Notes under the pieces: model-generated
The model's input: only the letters and a program-made list of their open reading frames with translations
Database searches by the model: none
Told to the model about the DNA's origin: nothing
Shown: positions 4,392 to 7,022 of the stretch, one piece after another
Layout of the letters: each line of letters begins with the position of its first letter
How positions within the stretch are numbered: position 1 is the stretch's first letter
NCBI GenBank assembly: GCA_030612965.1
Contig: JAUWMW010000120.1
Coordinates: 1-7,022 of the forward strand
DNA length: 7,022 nucleotides
Origin: a bacterium
GTDB lineage: Bacteria; Zixibacteria; MSB-5A5; GN15; FEB-12
Direction of reading: 5' to 3'
Position numbers and translations under genes: made by a program

Positions 4392-7022
4392 ATGAATCGT
4401 CCGCCCCTGCCGCCCGGTCTCCAATACCTGGATCATCTCGGTCGCGGGGGAACGGCCAATGTCATCAGGGTCTACGTCACCGACCGGCGGCGTGAAGCAG
4501 CCCTCAAGTATCCCCTGGACAGCAATCCTGAGATCGTATCATCCTTTGCTCATCTCGCCCATCGCGAAAACACACTTGTCGGCAGCCTGAGGTTCCCCGG
4601 GCTGGTACGAATACTCGGATACTCCGATGGCCGGCAGCCTTACCTCTTGCTGGAGTTGTGCCAGGGTCCCACCCTGGACCGGACCGGACGGGTGGATAAT
4701 GTCCTGCTGATGCTGAATCTCATCAGTGCTCTGGCGCTGAACTTGCAATACTTGCAGCAGCACCGATTGGTCCACGGTGACCTCAAACCACAAAACGTCT
4801 TTCTCCCGTCAACGTGGTCCGATACAACCGATGACGACCTGTTTTATCTGAAGCTGTCGGATTTCTCGTTGGGTCGACACGCTGATGAAACTTCAGAAGC
4901 TCGCGCCGGTTTGGGCACAGTAGGTTATATGGCGCCGGAGGTTATCGCTGACTCAATCTGCGATCATCGCTCCGATCTGTTTGCGCTCGGAGTGACGGCC
5001 TATTCTCTTCTGGCCGGACGTCATCCGTTTATCGAAGGCGATGACGCCGATCCGGTACGTATCAACAGTCGCGTTAGCGAGACAGACCCAACACCGCTGG
5101 ACCATTATCGCGATGACCTGAGTCCAGCCGTATGGGAAGTAGTGGCCGCCCTGTTGGAAAAGAACCCTCAGAATCGCCCCGCCGATGGATGGGAAGTATG
5201 CCAGCGTCTGCGGGACATCGGGGCTACCTATCCGTTTGAGCGGGCGCTGCAACCAAAGCACCTGGTTGATCCACAGGATTCCTATCTCGATAACATCAGG
5301 GCCGCGCTGAACCTTGATCTGCGGCAACGCCAGTGGCTTGACCTCCTGACCGACTCTGATTCGAAACAACTCCGGGCCGTTCTGACAGCGAACTTTCTCA
5401 AAGGCAACCTGGTGTTTGACCAGGGCAGATTCGTCTTCACCAGAGATATCTACTGGCCGTCACGTTCTCGTCGCGAGACACTTGGTCTCTTCGGGGACGC
5501 ATCCTTCCGCGAACGGCGCCGGATAATTCAGACCTCCATAGCAGGACAACCGTCACCCGACACCGCTCTCGAACTGTTCGGCAGCAACGAGGCTCCAACT
5601 GGGTCCGGGGCACTGACTGAACTCATCCGGCCGCTGCTAAAACCGTCGACTGTTAGAGCTTTGTCTGCAAAAGCGGCGCCCAGAGCCGAGAAGCGCGAAT
5701 GGTCGGAGTTGGCCACACGGCTCTATATGCAGGCTGGTGATCTTGTTGCCTGCGAACGCTGCGCCTATCAAGCCGCCGTCACGCTGAACAAAAACCACGA
5801 CAACGAGACAGCTCTCAACCTCTTGAACAGTGTCATCAGCTATGCTGAGATGATCGGGAAGACCTTCGATGTTCGCCAACTACTGATGATCCGAGGCGAC
5901 ATACTCAAAGAGACCGGCGCGACCGAGGCGGCCTTGGTCACATACAACGTCATCATTGAGCAGTATCATGATCGTCCGGCCGACAAGCTGCTGGCTGAAA
6001 CATACAAGGACCTCGGCGATCTGCATAAGATAAAGCAGGACCACCTCGCCGGTCTGGCGGCGTTGGAAACTGCTCAACGCATCTACAGCGAGCTCGGAGA
6101 CGAGTTGGAGCTTTCACATACCCTCAATAACCTCGGCAACATCCACTGGGTCGGATCGGACTACCCGGCGGCTTTGAGAAGTTACCGCCGGGCGCTGAGG
6201 ATTCAACGACGACTCGGGTCGATGGACGACGTCGCCTCTACCTTGAGCAACATCGGCTCAATCTTCGCCATCTTGGGAAATCTGCAGCGGACAGTGCGTC
6301 TGTATCGTCTGTCAATCGATATCTGTCGAGAGGTAGCTAACCAGCTTGAAGAAGCTCGCATTCTCAATAATCTCGGCTACGCCCATCATCTGCGCGGCGA
6401 ATCGTCCGAAGCCTTCGAGTGCCTCGAGCGCTCACTTGTAATCAACCGTCGCCTCGGCACGCAGAAAGAGATTCTTTTCAACCTGGAGAACCTGACAACC
6501 ATCACGGCTTCTACCGGACAGTTGAAACGATCAATCCAGTACCTCACGGAAGGCAAGGCGCTGGCGGTTGAGTTGGGTGATCGCCCCCATTTGGCGGCGT
6601 TCAAGGCCGGTATGGCAAAAACTCTCAAACGACTAGGGCGGTTCAGTGAAGCCGAAGCGCTTTATCATGAAGCAGCCGTTGCCTACGACGAAGTAGAAGA
6701 CCATCCGGGACGTGCTCAACTGGAGATAAGTCTGGCCGATCTGCGCCGGCGAATCGGTGACAGCGACGACGCCATGCGTATTGCGGTAGCAACCATGCAG
6801 CGGCGAGCGGCGGTCAAAGAGAAAACAACGGAGTTGGAAGCACTACTGGTGATTACCAGGATATCCGATGATTCTCAGTACCTCCAGCGAGCCCGTGCTT
6901 TGGCCGTAGAACTCAAGTTGGAACGCGAACAACTCTTGATTGATTTCAATGCTTTGGGCCGAACGTTGCGTTGTGAAGATCAGGCAGCGAACCCGGATCA
7001 GTACGTCGATATCTTAGTCGAC
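4392..7022 (+). CDS. Ser/Thr protein kinase with C-terminal TPR repeats (3' end beyond window)
   Basis: The frame stays open for 877 codons to the window edge, so the C-terminus is missing. Residues 10-275 are a Hanks-type kinase: glycine loop LGRGGTANV (16-24), ATP lysine Lys39 in A-A-L-K, probable helix-C Glu59, catalytic loop HGDLKPQN (128-135) with Asp130, Lys132 and Asn135, metal-binding Asp157 in DFS, APE (181-183), Asp195 and Gly200 of subdomain IX, Arg262 in N-R-P. All core catalytic residues are present, but the loop is HGD instead of HRD and DFG is DFS. Residues 276-450 match no family with confidence; 290-380 resembles the flanks of an NTPase module without its P-loop. From about 454 onward are TPR-like helical repeats of about 40 residues, a protein-binding scaffold. 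No transmembrane helix is seen, so it should be cytoplasmic. It begins one base after the histidine kinase stop (TAA-C-ATG) with no strong Shine-Dalgarno of its own, which points to translational coupling. Substrates are unknown. Confidence 0.9.
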   Translation, partial: MNRPPLPPGLQYLDHLGRGGTANVIRVYVTDRRREAALKYPLDSNPEIVSSFAHLAHRENTLVGSLRFPGLVRILGYSDGRQPYLLLELCQGPTLDRTGRVDNVLLMLNLISALALNLQYLQQHRLVHGDLKPQNVFLPSTWSDTTDDDLFYLKLSDFSLGRHADETSEARAGLGTVGYMAPEVIADSICDHRSDLFALGVTAYSLLAGRHPFIEGDDADPVRINSRVSETDPTPLDHYRDDLSPAVWEVVAALLEKNPQNRPADGWEVCQRLRDIGATYPFERALQPKHLVDPQDSYLDNIRAALNLDLRQRQWLDLLTDSDSKQLRAVLTANFLKGNLVFDQGRFVFTRDIYWPSRSRRETLGLFGDASFRERRRIIQTSIAGQPSPDTALELFGSNEAPTGSGALTELIRPLLKPSTVRALSAKAAPRAEKREWSELATRLYMQAGDLVACERCAYQAAVTLNKNHDNETALNLLNSVISYAEMIGKTFDVRQLLMIRGDILKETGATEAALVTYNVIIEQYHDRPADKLLAETYKDLGDLHKIKQDHLAGLAALETAQRIYSELGDELELSHTLNNLGNIHWVGSDYPAALRSYRRALRIQRRLGSMDDVASTLSNIGSIFAILGNLQRTVRLYRLSIDICREVANQLEEARILNNLGYAHHLRGESSEAFECLERSLVINRRLGTQKEILFNLENLTTITASTGQLKRSIQYLTEGKALAVELGDRPHLAAFKAGMAKTLKRLGRFSEAEALYHEAAVAYDEVEDHPGRAQLEISLADLRRRIGDSDDAMRIAVATMQRRAAVKEKTTELEALLVITRISDDSQYLQRARALAVELKLEREQLLIDFNALGRTLRCEDQAANPDQYVDILVD
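5751..6821 (+). repeat. Tandem TPR-like repeats within the Ser/Thr kinase gene
   Basis: Residues about 454-810 of the kinase fold into roughly nine helix-pair units. The best-conserved ones carry N-N-L-G, S-N-I-G, N-N-L-G and E-N-L-T with the asparagine at 580, 620, 660 and 700, an exact 40-residue (120-base) period, each followed by an A-x-x-x-Y/L-x-x-A/S-L second helix (for example AALRSYRRALRI at 593-604). The 40-residue length is that of the TPR_12/kinesin-light-chain-like class rather than the 34-residue canonical TPR. The repeats are diverged at DNA level, so they are old and not a recent expansion. Confidence 0.8.

Noticed and set aside
5751..5762. CxxC pair (Cys454, Cys457) as a zinc site at the start of the TPR region
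   Set aside because: No second Cys/His pair lies nearby, and the residues fall within a predicted helix of the repeat region.

Overview
This window carries four genes, all on the + strand and closely packed: an outer-membrane beta-barrel protein (63-1811), a small exported DUF4390-like protein (1838-2473), a cytoplasmic GAF-PAS histidine kinase (2582-4390), and a Ser/Thr protein kinase fused to TPR repeats (4392 to the window edge, incomplete at its 3' end). Intergenic gaps are 26, 108 and 1 bases. There are no tRNA or rRNA genes, CRISPR arrays, insertion sequences or clear terminators.

Organism: the Omp85-type barrel with a C-terminal Phe implies a diderm (Gram-negative) bacterium. Base composition is moderately GC-rich and uniform across the four genes, with no compositional sign of recent transfer. 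The mix of a bactofilin-like/BamA-like surface protein, a HELNNY-type histidine kinase and a kinase-TPR protein is the sort of gene content I associate with uncultured FCB-related lineages (for example Zixibacteria) or Deltaproteobacteria-like groups. This placement is a guess from style and not demonstrated.

Layout: 1-62 is a short leader with a strong Shine-Dalgarno and a weak possible promoter. 63-2473 is an envelope pair: a barrel protein whose periplasmic part is a bactofilin-like beta-repeat in place of POTRA domains, then a secreted protein of unknown function. 2582-7022 is a signalling pair: the histidine kinase stop and the Ser/Thr kinase start are separated by one base (TAA-C-ATG), so translation is probably coupled.

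How they may work together: this is inference. The DUF4390-like gene next to a histidine kinase matches a neighbourhood I recall for that family in Proteobacteria. The one-base junction suggests the two kinases are made together. The domain set of the pair (Ser/Thr kinase, TPR, GAF, PAS, HisKA, HATPase) resembles a split version of the large hybrid Ser/Thr-His kinases (HstK-like/PknK-like), but lacks their central P-loop NTPase. No response regulator lies in the window, so the histidine kinase output is unknown. The most interesting candidate for an undescribed system is this coupled His-kinase/Ser-Thr-kinase pair, possibly tied to envelope state through the upstream genes.
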